From positions 528,334-592,333 of the forward strand of contig JABLUY010000001.1 in assembly GCA_013306675.1 (NCBI GenBank): DNA of 64,000 bases, written 5' to 3'. The stretch comes from Thraustochytrium sp. TN22 (taxonomy: Eukaryota; Sar; Bigyra; Thraustochytrida; Thraustochytriidae). The position numbers and the translations under genes are program-made. The notes below the pieces were generated by a model, which was not told where the DNA came from, did no database searches, and saw only the letters and a list, made by a program, of their open reading frames with translations. Positions 38,474 to 49,636 of the stretch are shown piece after piece. Position 1 is the first letter of the stretch. Each line of letters opens with the position of its first letter.

Positions 38474-40882
38474 TCAGGTGTGGCCGGATGTGGGGGCTGC
38501 GTTGGCGCTCGCGGTGTGGATAATGTCGGCGTCAGGGCGCGGCAGGTCGTCGTCCATGGCGGCGGAAGACTTGTCGTCCTCCGGCTCCTGTTGCTCCGCG
38601 CCAAAGTGGTGGCCGTCGCCCTGTGCCAAAGTGACGTCTCGAAGCGAGCTGTTCAAATCGTCATCCTCCGTGTAGGCGTCGCCGTCGCCGTCGTCGTGCA
38701 CATGGCGCCGCAGGTTGCTGTCGCTCATGGAGCTGCGGCGCATGACGGAGCGATGATCATCGGCAGTGGGCGTGCTTGGCGCTTTCGCGCTGTGGCTGCC
38801 GGTGCGGCGGCGGGCGCGCGGCGTGTGGACATGGATGGCGATCTTCCCCACGGCGCGCGAAACGCTGCTGTTGCGGCGGCGGTGCGAGCTGTTGCCACTG
38901 GCGGAGGACCCGCGCGAGCGCGAGCGCGAGTGCGAGCGCGAGCGCGAACGGCCGGAGTTGGCGGACGGCGCTCCGGGCGCCGCGAATGCCTCGGCAGCAG
39001 CGCGCTTAAAGGCCTCAACGTTGGCCTCGACGCCGTCGGACATGTTCTCAATGCCGCCAGGAAACATTTCGGCGGAGACCTCCTTGGCGCGACGGCGCCA
39101 GGATGAGCCGTCCTCGAGCGCCTTGGGAATAACGTCGAGGATTACGTCGTTGAAGTCGGAGATGTGCGAGGGCGGCGGGCCAACGCCGAGCGCCTGGATT
39201 CGCGTGCCCCAGAAGCGCTGGTCCAGCAGGAGCACGCCTGTGGCCATGCAGGGCACGCCTGCGGCGAGGGCCTCGCCCGTGGTGCCAAGGCCGCCGTGAA
39301 TGACGAGGAAGTCGAGTCGTGGGAAGAGCAGCGAGAAGGGCGCGCCGCTGACGATGAGCAGGCGGTCCTGCTCGGCGTACTTTTGCGCGCGAGCCTCCTG
39401 CGAGGAGTCCCTGGCCTCGTCGTCGGGGCGATTACCGACGAGCGCGATGATGCTGGGTTTGTACGGCCCCGGGCACTTGTCGAGGATGTGAAGCGCGGAC
39501 TGCAGGATCTTGATACGCGTCACGGGCATTGAGCTGAAGCAGATGCACATGAGCTGGTAGTTCTTTTTGCGCGCCCCCTGGATGAAGTCCTCCACCTCGT
39601 CCGAGAGGCTGGGCATGCCGGCGCCACGCAGAAAGATGAAGTCCGACATGTGCACGGACTCGGGCCAGTCCGGAGGCTTGCCGCCAAAAGCATCCTCCTT
39701 GATGGGCACGACAACCGGGAAGTGACGGTCCACAATGACTTCGAAGTCGTGCATGCCGTCAAAGTTGCGCGAGAGCCCGCGCCGCCGGTACATGTCGTCG
39801 AGGCGCGTGGTGAAGGGGTTGTTCTCCATCATGCGCTTGACAAAGGCGAAGGTGTCGTGACCCTCGAGGTCCGTCGGAGACGTCGGGCTCGTCGGGCTAG
39901 GCTGCATCTCGTTCATATCCTCGGCATCCAGCCTGCGCAACGGCGTGATGGGCGTGTACGCCTTGGACGGCAGCACGGTGGGCTGCAGGAAGAAGCCCAC
40001 CATGGGGATCTTGAGCGCCTCGCTGATGATAAAGGCCAGGTTCGCGGTCGTGAAAGTGTAGCACAGAAAGTCCGGCCGCAGGCGCTGTGCCCAGTAAAAG
40101 AAGGCTGGCTCCGAGTGAAAGTATTCGCGCTCCATGCGGCCCAGCATGGCGGCCTGCATGACGCGGAGCTTGGTGTTGACGGCCCACTTGGCGATGGGCT
40201 TGGAGATGCGCGCCTCGGTGTCGCCGCCGCTCGGCACGAAGTTTACGGAGCCCTGCCTGACCTCGCTGTACTTTTCGATGAGGGGCTTGTAGCGAATTTC
40301 GGTGCAGATGTACACGTCCCAGCCTTCGAGGTCCGCGAGGCCGCGGCCCAGCGCGATGAAGGGCTGCACGTCACCGCGCGTCCCGCGCGTCAGCACCAGC
40401 AGGCGCCGCGGCCCCGTCACGCTGCGCGGACGCGCGTCCTCTACGTCGGCGTCTGTCTTGAGCGGCTCCTCGAAGGTCTGCAGAATGCCTGTGCTGGCGC
40501 CGCGCGACAGGCCGGCCGGCAGCGTCGAGGCCTCGTCGTCCGCCTCGTACGCGCGGTCTGGGGGTGCCGTGGCGTCAATGCCGGCACCCTTGTCGTCCTC
40601 CTTGACATCGCTCTTGGTGTCCGAGCCCGCGGGAGCGACCCCCACGGCGTCACCCTCGCCCTCGCCCTCCCTCTCCTCCTCCTCGTCGTCCGAGTCAGCC
40701 AAAATGGTGCGCTCCGAGCCTGTGGCCACGGAGGAATGATCCTCCTCGTCGTCAGGGGGGGCGTCCGCATCGCCCGTCTTGACGCCCGCGCTCTGGCGGG
40801 CCGCAGGGCTTTGCTCGAGCTGCGCCAAATCGCTTCCTTCGCTGGAGGTCGCTGGTCCGCGCATACCGCTGCTGGCGCCTTT

Positions 40883-40913
<31 letters not shown>

Positions 40914-41827
40914 TCGTCGTTGGCGCCCTCCGACTCCTCCTCAATATCGCCTTGCCGCACACGGCGCACCTCGTCCTCAATGGCGTTGGGCTGGCTGCCG
41001 GCCGTGGCGCCCTGCGAGGCGTTCAGATTGCCGACGGAGAGCGCAAAGTTGCCGGTGAGCATCGCGTGCGAGCGGCTGCGCTGCTCGGACTGGATCCCGC
41101 GGATACAGACCGTCGTCGGGTGCTCCAGCTTGCGGTCGAAGACGCCGACGCCGACGCTGGAGAAGAGCCAGAGCTCTGGCATGCTGGAGCGGCGGCTCAG
41201 GTCCTGCACCGAGATGAGCGTGCGGCCGATCTTTGTGCGTGCCGTCTCGATGAGCGTGGCGCGATAGAGACTGATCTTGATGACATCCGTGACGATGGCG
41301 TTCTCCACGACCACGCGCAAGTTGACCTTGTGCTTGCCGGAGGTGCTGTACGAGACCTTGCTGTCGATCTTGCCGCGGCGGCGGTGGCCCTCGGCGTCAT
41401 AGACGCGGATGCGTACGAAGACGCCGTGGTGGCCCGTGAGGCGGCCGGCCTCGTCCATGGCGACATGGTTCACGCTCTCGATGACAAAGCTCAGCTCCAC
41501 GACCTCGGACGCGTTCACGTCCGTGTCGAACTCATAGCGGATGCGCTTCTCCGTGCATGAGGTCTTGCGGAACTCCTCGCGCTCCTCGGGCGTGGCGCCG
41601 TCCTCGCCGTCGCCCTCCTCGCCCTCGTCGTCGCTGGCCGCGTCCAGCAGCTCGCTGTCCGCTCCGGGCGACGTCGGGCCCTTGGTCACCTCCAGCGGCG
41701 CTGACACGGTGCCCTCGATCTTGGACTCCACCACCTCTGCGCCGGCCTCGCGCGGCGTCACCGGCGCCTCTCCGCGCGGCGCCGCCGCGGCCGCGGCCGC
41801 CGACTCCGTCGAGCAGCACGCGCCCAT
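38474..41827 (-). CDS. Sterol 3-beta-glucosyltransferase-like protein with acylated N-terminus and C2-like domain
   Basis: 1117 residues. It begins MGACCST, a classic N-myristoylation site with two adjacent cysteines for palmitoylation. Residues 95-260 look like a C2-type beta sandwich (VVELSFVIESVNHV, VFVRIRVYDAEG, LRVVVENAIVTDVIKISLYR). A disordered acidic part includes poly-Asp. The glycosyltransferase family 1 part starts near 474 with LLVLTRGTRGDVQPFIALG and includes DFLCYTFTTANLAF, MVGFFLQPT and, near 839, the nucleotide-sugar signature VIHGGLGTTGEALAAGVPCM ... DQRFWG. This is the sterol glucosyltransferase (UGT80/Atg26) type. The Ser/Arg-rich tail follows. Predicted action: UDP-glucose to sterol at a membrane face. 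Fungal Atg26 uses GRAM/PH domains for membrane targeting; here acylation and C2 seem to replace them. Confidence 0.88.
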
Positions 41828-41894
41828 CCTCCCGCGCGCGCCGCCGCGCTCTGCCGCGCGCCGCCGCCGCCGCCGCCGCAGTGAGGGATGGTGA

Positions 41895-41927
<33 letters not shown>

Positions 41928-43475
41928 GCCTGCCTGTGAATTCGAAATCCTGAGCCTGCGCCTCACCCGCGCCGCGCGCCGCCGCCGCCGCCGCCGCGCG
42001 AGCCGCCGGCCTGCCGCTGCCGCGCGCCTGGGCCGCGCGCGCGCCCAGTCTTGGCTCCGGGTCTGCTCTGCTCTGCTGCCAGCCAGCTACTAGCTCGCTC
42101 TCACGAGGCGCGCTCGAAACAAGGTCGCTCTGCCTGCCTGCCTTCTGCTCAGGTCAGAGTCAGAGTGAGCGATCCCGAGAGGCGGCTGTCTGTCTGTCAT
42201 CATCACAGAGGCTCTTCAGCGCCTGCTAGTGCCTGCACGCGCGCACGCGCTCGCCCCGCTCGGCCCGAGTCGCGCCGAGTTGCGCCAGCTAGCTCGGCTC
42301 GCCTGGCTTGGCCGGCAAGGCTGATGTAGGCCGCATCATGATGTCGGCCGCATCCTCGACTGATTTACAGCAGGCATTGACAAGCTGCAGTGGAGGTGCT
42401 GGTACTTCAGGCTGCGCTAGACCATGACGGCGACGCCAGTACCACCCCGCCCCGGCCTCGCCTGGGCGAGGCCGTCGAAAGTGGCGAGAGAGAGCGAGGA
42501 CCGGGACCGAGACTCGGAGCAGGGCGCGCGACGCGGGCGGCGACGCTGGACACGCGCGGCCGCGACAAATGGGTTCTCCTCCCCCGGCTGGGCTGGGCTG
42601 GGCTGGGCTGGGCTTGAAAGGAAGGCCGACCACTGCACGACTGACCAGACTGTGCTGGGACGGCGAGCCGGGCGAGGCGTATGGCGGAATCGATCAAGAA
42701 TGCTTGCCTGCAATCAACTGCAGAGGATCTCGGAGGTCTCCGGGGCCGAGTCAGGCGCCACCGCAGGAGGACGACTTGGGAAGACCCGTCGAAGGAACAC
42801 AGGCTGGCAGCTGAGGTTGTTTACTTCCTTGGATGCGGGCGGATGCACGGTGCGATCGTCGCCGCGCCAGCCCAAGCCTGCCTTGCCATTGCGCGGCTCT
42901 TGCGAGCACCGTACGTACTACGTATCGAGCGACGAGTGTCACCCTGAGGTGGCCTCAGCCACATGCCGCGGTGACCCGGACTTGGTTGATCTCCAGTGCA
43001 GTGCCAGCCTGAGTCGAGCCTGAGCCTCTGAGGTCGCTGATAGTGCCGTCGCAAGAAGGTCTTGTCGGACTTGCACCCAAAGCACTTCAACTTCAAGCTT
43101 GAGCTGCACTGGCAGGTTGCCAGCCTGGTTGCACTTCACGGAGCACTAGAACTCCTTCTGAGCCACCAGACCACGGGCCCGGGCCGGGCCGGAAGAGGAA
43201 GTAGAACTTGAACTTGAGCTTGTAGTAGGCCTACTCCTTGAACTCGACAGAAATGGTCCCTTAGATAGCCCCGTTGATAGGCTTGGGCCCCTTGATAGGA
43301 TAGGCCCCTTGGCTGCAGCTGGCGGCGGCAAGGAGAGGCAGGCTCTGCTCGCGCGCAACTACTACTCCGTCCGCTTCGACGCGAGCGCGGCGGCAGGGCG
43401 GCGGCGCAGCGCGCGAGGCACCGCAGCACCGCAGCGGCGCAGCGCAGGAGCGAGAGAGGCGAGCCGGCAGGCGCG
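41828..43475. other. Spacer upstream of sterol glucosyltransferase gene
   Basis: 1648 bp with no supported gene. (TGCC)n at 41899-41935 lies 70-110 bp from the glucosyltransferase ATG. (GCTGG)n pentamer repeat at 42588-42614. Around 43080-43240 there are recurrent AACTTGAACTTGAG/CTTCAAGTTC-like phrases, similar to a stretch at 51590-51660 upstream of the SWIB gene. Short open frames have no protein-like pattern. Confidence 0.45.
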
Positions 43476-43832
43476 ATGGTGAGCGTGGGCGCGATGGCCA
43501 GCATGGCGCGCGCGGCGGCGCGCGGCGGCAGCCGCGGCCTCCTGCGGCGCGCGCCCGGTGCGGCGCAGGTGCGCGGGCTCAAGAAGAGCGCGCACGTCGA
43601 GGCGTGGGACGGCCTGCGCGCCGACTCGCACAAGCGCTTCCAGCTCGACCGCAACTCCACGCCCCCCATCGTGCTCCTGGCCGTCGTCGTGCCCGTCGTG
43701 CTCTACATGCTGCACGACGCCGAGGAGGAGGTCAAGGGCTGCCACACCTACATTGAGCTCAAGACCAAGCAGGAGCGTCTCGACCTCGCCATGCAGAGGG
43801 GCGAGATCCCGGCGCCCGGCGAGGACGAGTAG
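43476..43832 (+). CDS. Small mitochondrial single-pass membrane protein, unknown
   Basis: 118 residues, ATG in GCGCGATGG context (a second in-frame ATG at 43494 may be used). Residues 1-36 are Arg/Ala/Ser-rich without acids, a mitochondrial presequence with an R-G-L-K-K end. Residues about 64-80 form one membrane span (PPIVLLAVVVPVVLYML), followed by a 38-residue polar tail (HTYIELKTKQERLDLAMQRG). Size and layout resemble accessory subunits of respiratory complexes, many of which are poorly conserved, but I cannot name it. It stands at the edge of the gene-poor region. Real-gene evidence: presequence plus span in one frame, with no such order in the other frames. Confidence 0.7.
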   Translation: MVSVGAMASMARAAARGGSRGLLRRAPGAAQVRGLKKSAHVEAWDGLRADSHKRFQLDRNSTPPIVLLAVVVPVVLYMLHDAEEEVKGCHTYIELKTKQERLDLAMQRGEIPAPGEDE

Positions 43833-46075
43833 ACCAGAGTCGAGGACACGGCCTGACCACGTACGCCGGACATCCTTGCATGCATGCATGCAAGCGATGC
43901 GATGCGCTGCGTAGCGGCGAAGCGCGGCGCGGCGCGGCGCACCGCGCCGCAGCGCAACGCAGCGCAACGCAACCGGCGCAGCGCGGCGCGGCGCGGCTAT
44001 CTCCGTGCACGCAGCCGCTGCAAATAGCCTACCCCAGCCTAGCCAGCCGCCCAGCCAGACGGGTGCGCAGATGACTGACAGACAGACACCGTAGACGTCA
44101 TCGAGTGCGGTGCCGTGCACTGCTTCCTCTTTGCATCACCCCACTGCCCGGTCGGCCAGCCAGCACGCCAGCCAGCACGCCAGCCAGCACCATAAACCAA
44201 CCGTCCGTCTTCATTCGTTTGCTTCTCCTTCCCTCTCTTGCTGTGCCTTCGTGCACTCGACTTGGGTCAGAAGGTGCCTGGGGATCCGCAGTTCGTTTGG
44301 GACGCCGCGAAGCAGCCTTCTCACAGCACTGTGGACAAGCTAACGAACTGCGACGCTGACTTCATGGACAGTGCCTGAGAGCTCTCGCGAGCGCGGACCG
44401 AGCCTCGGTTTGGACGACATTTCTTGCTTGGTGCCGGAACGGAGGTCCTCTTGCGAACCGGATCGCTCTGGCTTCTGATTCGTCGCGCATTCTCGCAGAG
44501 TCGGCGGCTTGACCAGACTTTTCTCTCCAGGCAGCAGGCGGCCATGGTGACAACAGTCGTGCCGCACGACAGGCAAGCTACGGTGCGAGACTACAACGCC
44601 TCCGCGCTCTTGGTTGCTTGGCTTCCATGGAAAGATTGGCCTGACAAATCGCAACTCGCGTCGCCAGTACCACCAGCACGTGCTCGCTGCCGTCCTGCAG
44701 GCTGCGTGGCACGCACACCCATCAATCATCACGTCAGCACGCCCTAATTTCTCCGGGAGGCCGGACGCCGCGCCGAGTTCGCGATCCGCTTTGAGGCGCA
44801 CTATTATGACATACTACAGCTGACTTACAGCGACGCACTTTGTTCCGCTCAGGCTGAGCTGGAGCTCTACTCACGAAGTGTCGACACGGCCGCAGAGCCC
44901 ACGCCGCCAAAGCTCGCCTCCAAGACAGACAGACTCCAGAGTCGATCAAGTTTGACGGCCTTCGCTCGGTTTGCTCATCTCGCTCATGAACCATCTCGGG
45001 AAACCCTTCATTTTCTTTTCTGACGCAGCGAAAATGTGTGATGAAAGAAAGGCCGTGAAGCGTCGTGGGCAACGCTTTGGCCGACCACCTTGTACGATTG
45101 ATGTTGATACACATACGTCTGTGCCCGTCAGAGACCGTGTGTACGTGGCAGCCAGCAAGTCCCGGCTCTCAAGGTCAAGTACGGCGGCAAGGACGGCGTC
45201 GTGCACGACACCACCGGCGAGGTGCTCACCGGCGATACAGCACCGCGACCTGGCCCTGGCTGCAGGGCAAGGGACACACATGACCGGCCGGCCCTGTGAC
45301 CGCCTGACCGTACATCACCGGCTGCCGATTCCGACTCCTTGACCAGCGCCGCAGGCTAAGCCAGCTGGCAGACCAAGAATAAGAGCTCAACCATCTTTTC
45401 TTCCCCCTCTCGTGCAAGTACTTGCCGAGCAGATGGAGCGGGGTAGCGTCGCCCTTGGCGAGCCCGAGCCCGCCGAGCGTCTAGTCTGACAGTACGGTCC
45501 GGCGGCCATAGTTAGGGCCGGCCGGCCATGTCTGTGTACAGACTACTTACTATTCGGTCTCTTCCCTGCCTGCAGCCGGGGCCAGGTCGAGATGCTGTGA
45601 ATCACGGTGTCTGGTGAGCACATTGACGAGGGCGTACTGCACGATACCGTGCTTGCTTGCCGTCGTACTTTATTGCCGGCAAACCGTAGTAGGCCCTGCC
45701 TGGGCAAGCAAGCTCGCGGTGCTGTCTGTGGTAGCTGGTAAGCGAGAGCAACTCACCGGCGATGCCGTGCGCGGTGTCGTTCTTGCCGCCGTACCTAACT
45801 GACCTCGACTTGCTGGCTGCTTTGACAAACTTTGTCAGACTGTATGTATCATCCTAGCATATGCTCGTCGGGCTCGATCTCGCCCACGGCGGCCCTCACC
45901 GGGCCACCTGCTCGGTGCCTGGACTTGCTGGTTGTCAACCTCAGGCGAAGAGCTCTGAGCTCGAGTCGATAACGGTATGAAACAAACCAATGCTTCCAAT
46001 AGCATCTTTGGATGCCTCTTCACGTCCCTAGCACAGTTTTACTGCCGTTGAGGCTCTATTGAGCGAGAAATGCGC
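43833..46075. other. Gene-poor region, left part, with decayed coding fragments
   Basis: No intact gene. GCGCGGCGCGGC-type repeat at 43915-44000, a CAGC/CCAGCACG repeat at 44155-44190. Two short pieces look like related coding debris: 45153-45235 reads QVPALKVKYGGKDGVVHDT on the plus strand, and 45625-45790 contains DEGVLHDT and, in another frame, QLTGDAV, matching the first piece's VLTGDTA. They may be two decayed copies of one gene. Family unknown. Confidence 0.4.
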
Positions 46076-46325
46076 CGTGAAATTTCAAATCCTCACGATT
46101 CTTTCAATAGGCACCCTTATTTTTGAGATTTAAAATTCTAAAATTTTGTTTTTGATCAATTTGCTTATTAAAATATTTTTTTAGAGTTTGTCAAGACGAA
46201 GTCGAACTTTTTCTGGTTTTAGATTTTATATTTTTATTTGAACATAATTTAAGGTCTTTTTTCAAATTATTTTGTCTTATAATTTGATATCTTTTAAATG
46301 CCTCAAAGTTGACTTTGTTTTGAGC
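46076..46325. other. AT-rich island in GC-rich DNA
   Basis: About 250 bp of strongly AT-rich sequence (roughly three-quarters A+T by eye) with runs such as TTAAAATATTTTTTTAG, set in DNA of above 60% GC on both sides. The minus strand has a Lys/Asn-rich open frame (46191-46466, 91 codons) that is probably a composition effect. Possible meanings: an organelle-DNA insertion, a low-GC centromere-type or replication element, or mobile-element remnant. Confidence 0.8.
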
Positions 46326-46405
46326 GAGCCTTTTAGCCGCTCTACGAGCGGGCATTTCAGCCACTCTCAAAGCTTCTACGCCGAGAGCAAGCCATCTCAG
46401 GACCG

Positions 46406-47768
46406 CTAGCACCTCCCAGCAGCTTTCCCCATCGAGTGGATCATCTCTGGAACCTCCCGGCGACATCTAGCTCAGCTCTCAGCAGCAGCGGTGACTTCGG
46501 CTCCCCGCTCTGGCCGAGCTACCCCATCGCCGTCCACTACACCAGCGTGGACACCGCCTTGCAGGCTGCGCCTCACAACAGGCGCAGAGTGGACGCGCGC
46601 GCGAGCCAGCCGCGACCTGCTAATGTCTTAGCAGTCCGCCGCCGCCGTCGCCGAGGCGCGAGAGGGAAGCAAAGCCGCCAGCATAACCGCACGATGAGGC
46701 GCCTCTGGCGCCAGGTGGGCGACATCACCTCCCAGGAGTACCCCTCGGGGATCACGCCCTCCTCCAGCCACAGCAGCAACATGGGCAGCAACATTTTTGC
46801 TCCGCCGCTGTCAAGCTCCTGGCCGACTTGGGCGCCTCCTGGAATCTGAGGGTGCCGCTGGTGTGTGCTGGTAGATCAACTCTCAAGGCTCTTACGGCAA
46901 AGAGCGTACAGGCAAATCCGCGCCCCGAGGCGACGAGAACGAGGCAACCTCCGCCCGGGACGCAGCCTGCACCACGTCGCTGCGCGAAACGCCGCATTGA
47001 CGTGCACAGCCTCCTCACAGATGAGCGACTTCGCTTCGACGATTCCGACCAAGCCAAGCCGCCCTCTACCGCTCTCTGCGCAAGCAGCAGAGGCAGAGGG
47101 TACAGATTCCTGTGACTTCTTCTCTCATTCTTTCTGCAAGCCTGCCGCAGCGCCGCCCTCACTATCTCCTCTGAGGGCCGCGCCGCTGGCCAAATGCCGA
47201 CGGCAAGCAATCCCTCAACTAGCTGCTCAGACAAAAGTCTCTCCGTGTGCTGAGCAAGCTCAACAACTAGCAGATAAGTTCATCGTTTGTTTCTCGCCAT
47301 TGCCGCAGGCCGTCGACCACGGGTCGACGGCCCTCGCGAAGTGATCTGCGAGCGCCGCCAGCTCGGACGCGAGCAAGGCCGCCTTCGCGCCGCTGCACCG
47401 CCTCGTCGGCTACGAGGTGAGCTGCACGGCTGCGTCCTCGCAGTCAGATTGCGCGCCACATCGAGGGATTGTGGCCGCCCGTACGCTCTCCAAGCTTATA
47501 CGACGCCACAATCACGTCACTGAGCTCCTGGAACTCCCTAGCGCCTTTGGTCATCGAGTGAGCCGCGTCTGGGACCCTCCAGCGACCTCCAGCTCCAACT
47601 ACGGCAATTGCTTCGACCTTGGCGCGCCACTCTGACCGACCTACCCAAATTGCCGATCACTGCACCAACGTGGACGCCTCCTCGCCACCTGCGCCCGCCG
47701 TCAGGCGCAGAGTGTAGGCGCGCGCCAGCCTGTCCCGCGCAGTGAAGGTTTCAGTGGTCCGCCGGCGG
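46406..47768. repeat. Ancient direct duplication of ~235 bp, copies 1.1 kb apart
   Basis: Copy A about 46406-46645 and copy B about 47526-47768 align throughout: CATCGAGTG, TCTGG.ACC.TCC.GCGAC, CTGGCCGAGCTACCC versus CTGACCGACCTACCC, CCAGCGTGGAC versus CCAACGTGGAC, and GGCGCAGAGTG. They are diverged by perhaps a quarter. In one plus frame A reads DFGSPLWPSYP and B reads DLGAPL, then a stop. Between them, 46805-46860 reads AAVKLLADLGASWNL, faintly like an ankyrin repeat. No intact frame; probably remains of a repeat-containing host gene. Confidence 0.6.
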
Positions 47769-49070
47769 CCCCGTCATGGGGCTCGAAGCAATCAACAAGT
47801 TGCCAGCACGATCGTACCTTGAGGCGCATCGGGCGATAGATCGGCATCAGCACCTCACCGGAGGCCGCTGCGGCACGAGATGGGCTGCCCATGCCGTCCC
47901 TCAAGACGCAGCTCGCCAAGTGTGCCGAGGGGGGGAGTTCAAGGCGGCCCAGAAGACGTGGATGACCGGCACCGTGGCGCGGCTGGCCAACCATGTGCAC
48001 AAGCTGCTGGGCAAGTTTAGCTAGGGGCGATGAGCCGCCGCTTCTCAGGGACAGCGCGGTCTGCAGGAGGATGGCGCGGAGCGGGACGTGGACGATCGGG
48101 GAGCCGGACGCGGGCGTCGAGGACGGCGGGCTGGGCGCGGCCGGCGAGGACGAGGCCATCAGCACGACGGACGCCGAGCAGGTGCTCACGACCGCGAGCG
48201 TCAGGGGTGGATTGCAGACAGCTGCCAGCGCTCGCCCTGGCATGCCTCGTCAGAGCGATTGTGTGGTGCAGGGAGGACAAGGGCGTCAAGTTCGGGCAGC
48301 GCTACCTGCAGCACCAGCGCATGACGGCGCCGATGACGCAGACGACCCCGGGCACGGCGAGGGGCGTCTCGGCCATCTCGCGCTCGCGCGTGCGCATCGG
48401 CGGCTTTTCAAACGCTGGAGCGCGGCGCGAGGCACGGGCTGGTGAACGAGAGGTGCGAGGACGAGTGCCCATTGCGGCACGGGCGAGCCGTAGACCGTGC
48501 CGCACTTGATGCTGCGGTGCACCAAGTGGCACGGGTTGCGACAATACTGCTTAGCTAGTAAGGGTGCTCATCAGGAGCTCAATCGAGATCGTCAACAAGG
48601 TGGGGAGCGGGCCCAAGGCAGCCCCGGTGGCTGACCGGGACACGCGCGACGAGTCGTGGCCGTGGAGCCAGGTGTGAAAGGCATCCCTAGGGACGCAAGT
48701 GGAAAGGCAGCCCGGGAATCCGGGGCCAAACTCGACGACAGAGTCGTCTCAATTCTCCTGGGCAGGAGAGCTCCTGTCGATGGGGTGCTGCAAGGGTGGT
48801 ACGCGAGCCAGGGGGGGGGAGGCAACCGTTCGGGTTGCAGATCCTCCGTGCCCGCCCACCCCGCCCAACCCATCGACTGCGCCTTCACCCGTCGACCCAA
48901 AACCCCGGGCTGCTTTCGGGTGGCCCCTTTTCTCCAAAGGGTAGTCGTGGAGAGGAGTCTGCGGACAGCATATGAGTCAGCGGAGGCGGCCTCAGCCAAC
49001 TCGGCGCCCTTGGGCGAGCCCGACGTTGCTGACTCACTAGCGCCGAGCCGGCCTCGCCGAGCGACGATTC
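47769..49070. other. Gene-poor region, central part
   Basis: No intact gene. Open frames up to about 160 codons exist but are arginine/alanine-rich artefacts. One stretch, 47935-48024, reads GEFKAAQKTWMTGTVARLAN and ends LLGKFS-stop, which is more protein-like than its surroundings and may be the end of a decayed gene. Confidence 0.35.
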
Positions 49071-49636
49071 GTCGTGGAGCGAGTCCGGCCCGGTGTCCTC
49101 GTTATCTGCGAGCTCAGCGACGCCCCGAGAGCCAAGGGCAGGGCAGGGCCAGCGCCGGAAGGCGCTGTTTGTGCCTTCCCACCGTACGTGCAGATGCAGG
49201 TCGGGGACAACTGCGAGAGTATTGTTTGGCAAGACAAGGCGGTCCCCGGTCTCTACGCGGACAAGATTCCTGCTGGAGGTCTGACGCGGCCGTCACGGAG
49301 TGCGTTGCCAAGGAGGTCAAGTGGATCGAGACCAAGCGCGTCGTTCTCGACGTTGAGGCGAGTGTTGTGATGACACCCGTTCCGGACGCCGGCGGCGCGA
49401 CGGACACCTCGGCCAACCTTGTCAACGAGACTCGTTCTGTCTCCAGCTTCACCGTGACTGCAAGCAAGGAGACTGCAGCAAGCAATGTGACTTCAAGCAA
49501 CGTGACTGCAAGCAGCGAGACTGCAAGCAACGTGACTGCAAGCCACTCCGACTCGAGCGCCACTCTCGCGAACAATTCCGGACTCGCTGCCGCCGTGGCG
49601 GTCCTCGCGGTGGGTCGTTCTCGCGCTGCTCGGTGA
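49071..49636 (+). pseudogene. Decayed fragment of a secreted or surface Ser/Thr-rich protein
   Basis: Two adjacent protein-like segments in different plus frames. 49158-49277 reads VCAFPPYVQMQVGDNCESIVW and QDKAVPGLYADKIPAG. 49281-49636 reads SDAAVTECVAKEVKWIETKR, then a Thr/Ser/Asn-rich repeat with NVTSS/NVTAS sequons and a short hydrophobic end (GLAAAVAVLAV). The second part looks like the tail of a GPI-anchored glycoprotein. The two parts are offset by one frame near 49278 and no good start is visible, so this is either a broken gene or one with unseen introns. Family unknown; GDNCESI faintly recalls LysM domains. Confidence 0.45.

Noticed and set aside
39650-41560. 636-codon plus-strand frame opposite the sterol glucosyltransferase
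   Set aside because: Antisense shadow; the minus strand holds the catalytic motifs.
44105-44360. Short plus-strand open frames near 44100-44360
   Set aside because: No start context, no conserved pattern; sequence is CCAGCACG repeat and spacer.
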